Positions 5,759 to 5,910 of a stretch of DNA of 5,910 nt are shown in pieces. Each line of letters opens with the position of its first letter. Within the stretch, counting starts at the first letter, position 1. Origin of the DNA: Hydrogenothermaceae bacterium (GTDB lineage: Bacteria; Aquificota; Aquificia; Aquificales; Hydrogenothermaceae); assembly GCA_026984355.1 (NCBI GenBank), contig JALSSG010000001.1, forward strand, positions 1 to 5,910, in the 5' to 3' direction. The translations under genes were made by a program, and so were the position numbers. A model generated the notes under the pieces. It searched no databases. It was not told the DNA's origin and saw only the letters and a list, made by a program, of their open reading frames with translations.

Positions 5759-5910
5759 ATGTCTGTTAAGCTAAAGAACGTAATTGAAACAGTAGCAAAA
5801 GAAAAAAATGTACCAGAAGAAATTATAGAAAAGGCTTTAAAAGAAGGTATTATTACAGCTGTAAGAAAAGAATATAGAATTCCTAGAGAGTTTATTAAAG
5901 TTGACTTTGA
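5759..5910 (+). CDS. nusA: Transcription termination/antitermination protein NusA, N-terminal part (partial)
   Basis: The gene runs off the end of the window; 50 complete codons are visible. The protein begins MSVKLKNVIETVAKEKNVPE, then an Ile/Glu/Lys helix and KEGIITAVRKEYR at 29-41. This matches the start of the NusA N-terminal domain, which binds RNA polymerase near the flap and RNA exit channel and modulates pausing, termination and antitermination. The S1 and KH RNA-binding domains would lie beyond the window. AGGAG at 5747-5751 is seven bases before the ATG, a good ribosome site, and the gap after rimP is only 14 bases, so both are surely on one transcript. The rimP-nusA order is a standard bacterial arrangement and usually continues with infB, which cannot be seen here. 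Confidence 0.93.
   Translation, partial: MSVKLKNVIETVAKEKNVPEEIIEKALKEGIITAVRKEYRIPREFIKVDF

Overview
The window is 5.9 kb of AT-rich bacterial DNA with almost no spare sequence. It holds eight protein genes, six complete and two cut by the window edges: an inositol-monophosphatase tail, pheA, an LptF/LptG-type permease on the minus strand, rpsB, tsf, pyrH, frr, rimP, and the beginning of nusA (nine coding regions counting both partial ones). An LptF/LptG permease implies a Gram-negative cell that exports lipopolysaccharide. The Lys/Glu/Ile-rich proteins, low GC, short EF-Ts and fused chorismate mutase-prephenate dehydratase with ACT domain suggest a low-GC thermophile, for example a Sulfurihydrogenibium-like member of the Aquificales. 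This assignment is inferred from composition and general resemblance, not from a database match.

Region 1 (1-1255, plus): the last 55 codons of an inositol-monophosphatase-family gene overlap the start of pheA by four bases (ATGA). PheA carries chorismate mutase, prephenate dehydratase and a phenylalanine-binding ACT domain, so it makes phenylpyruvate from chorismate under likely feedback control by phenylalanine. Region 2 (1242-2312, minus): one LptF/LptG-type permease gene, meeting pheA tail to tail with a 14-bp overlap.

Region 3 (2313-2447): a 135-bp divergent control region. It holds back-to-back -10 elements and, on the rpsB side, a GC-rich folded leader of about 90 nt. A 7-bp outer stem encloses an 8-bp inner hairpin, and a possible pseudoknot arm lies directly next to the rpsB Shine-Dalgarno sequence. 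This is the most interesting part of the window and the best candidate for an undescribed regulatory element, probably autoregulation of rpsB-tsf by S2 or an equivalent.

Region 4 (2448-5910, plus): a tight translation-machinery cluster. rpsB (S2), tsf (EF-Ts), pyrH (UMP kinase) and frr (ribosome recycling factor) follow the common bacterial order, with junctions of 0, -4 and 21 bases. After a 79-bp gap containing a probable second promoter come rimP (30S maturation) and nusA (transcription elongation), 14 bases apart. The cluster links ribosome assembly, elongation, recycling, pyrimidine nucleotide supply and transcription elongation. I see no CRISPR array, tRNA, rRNA, insertion sequence or other mobile element.
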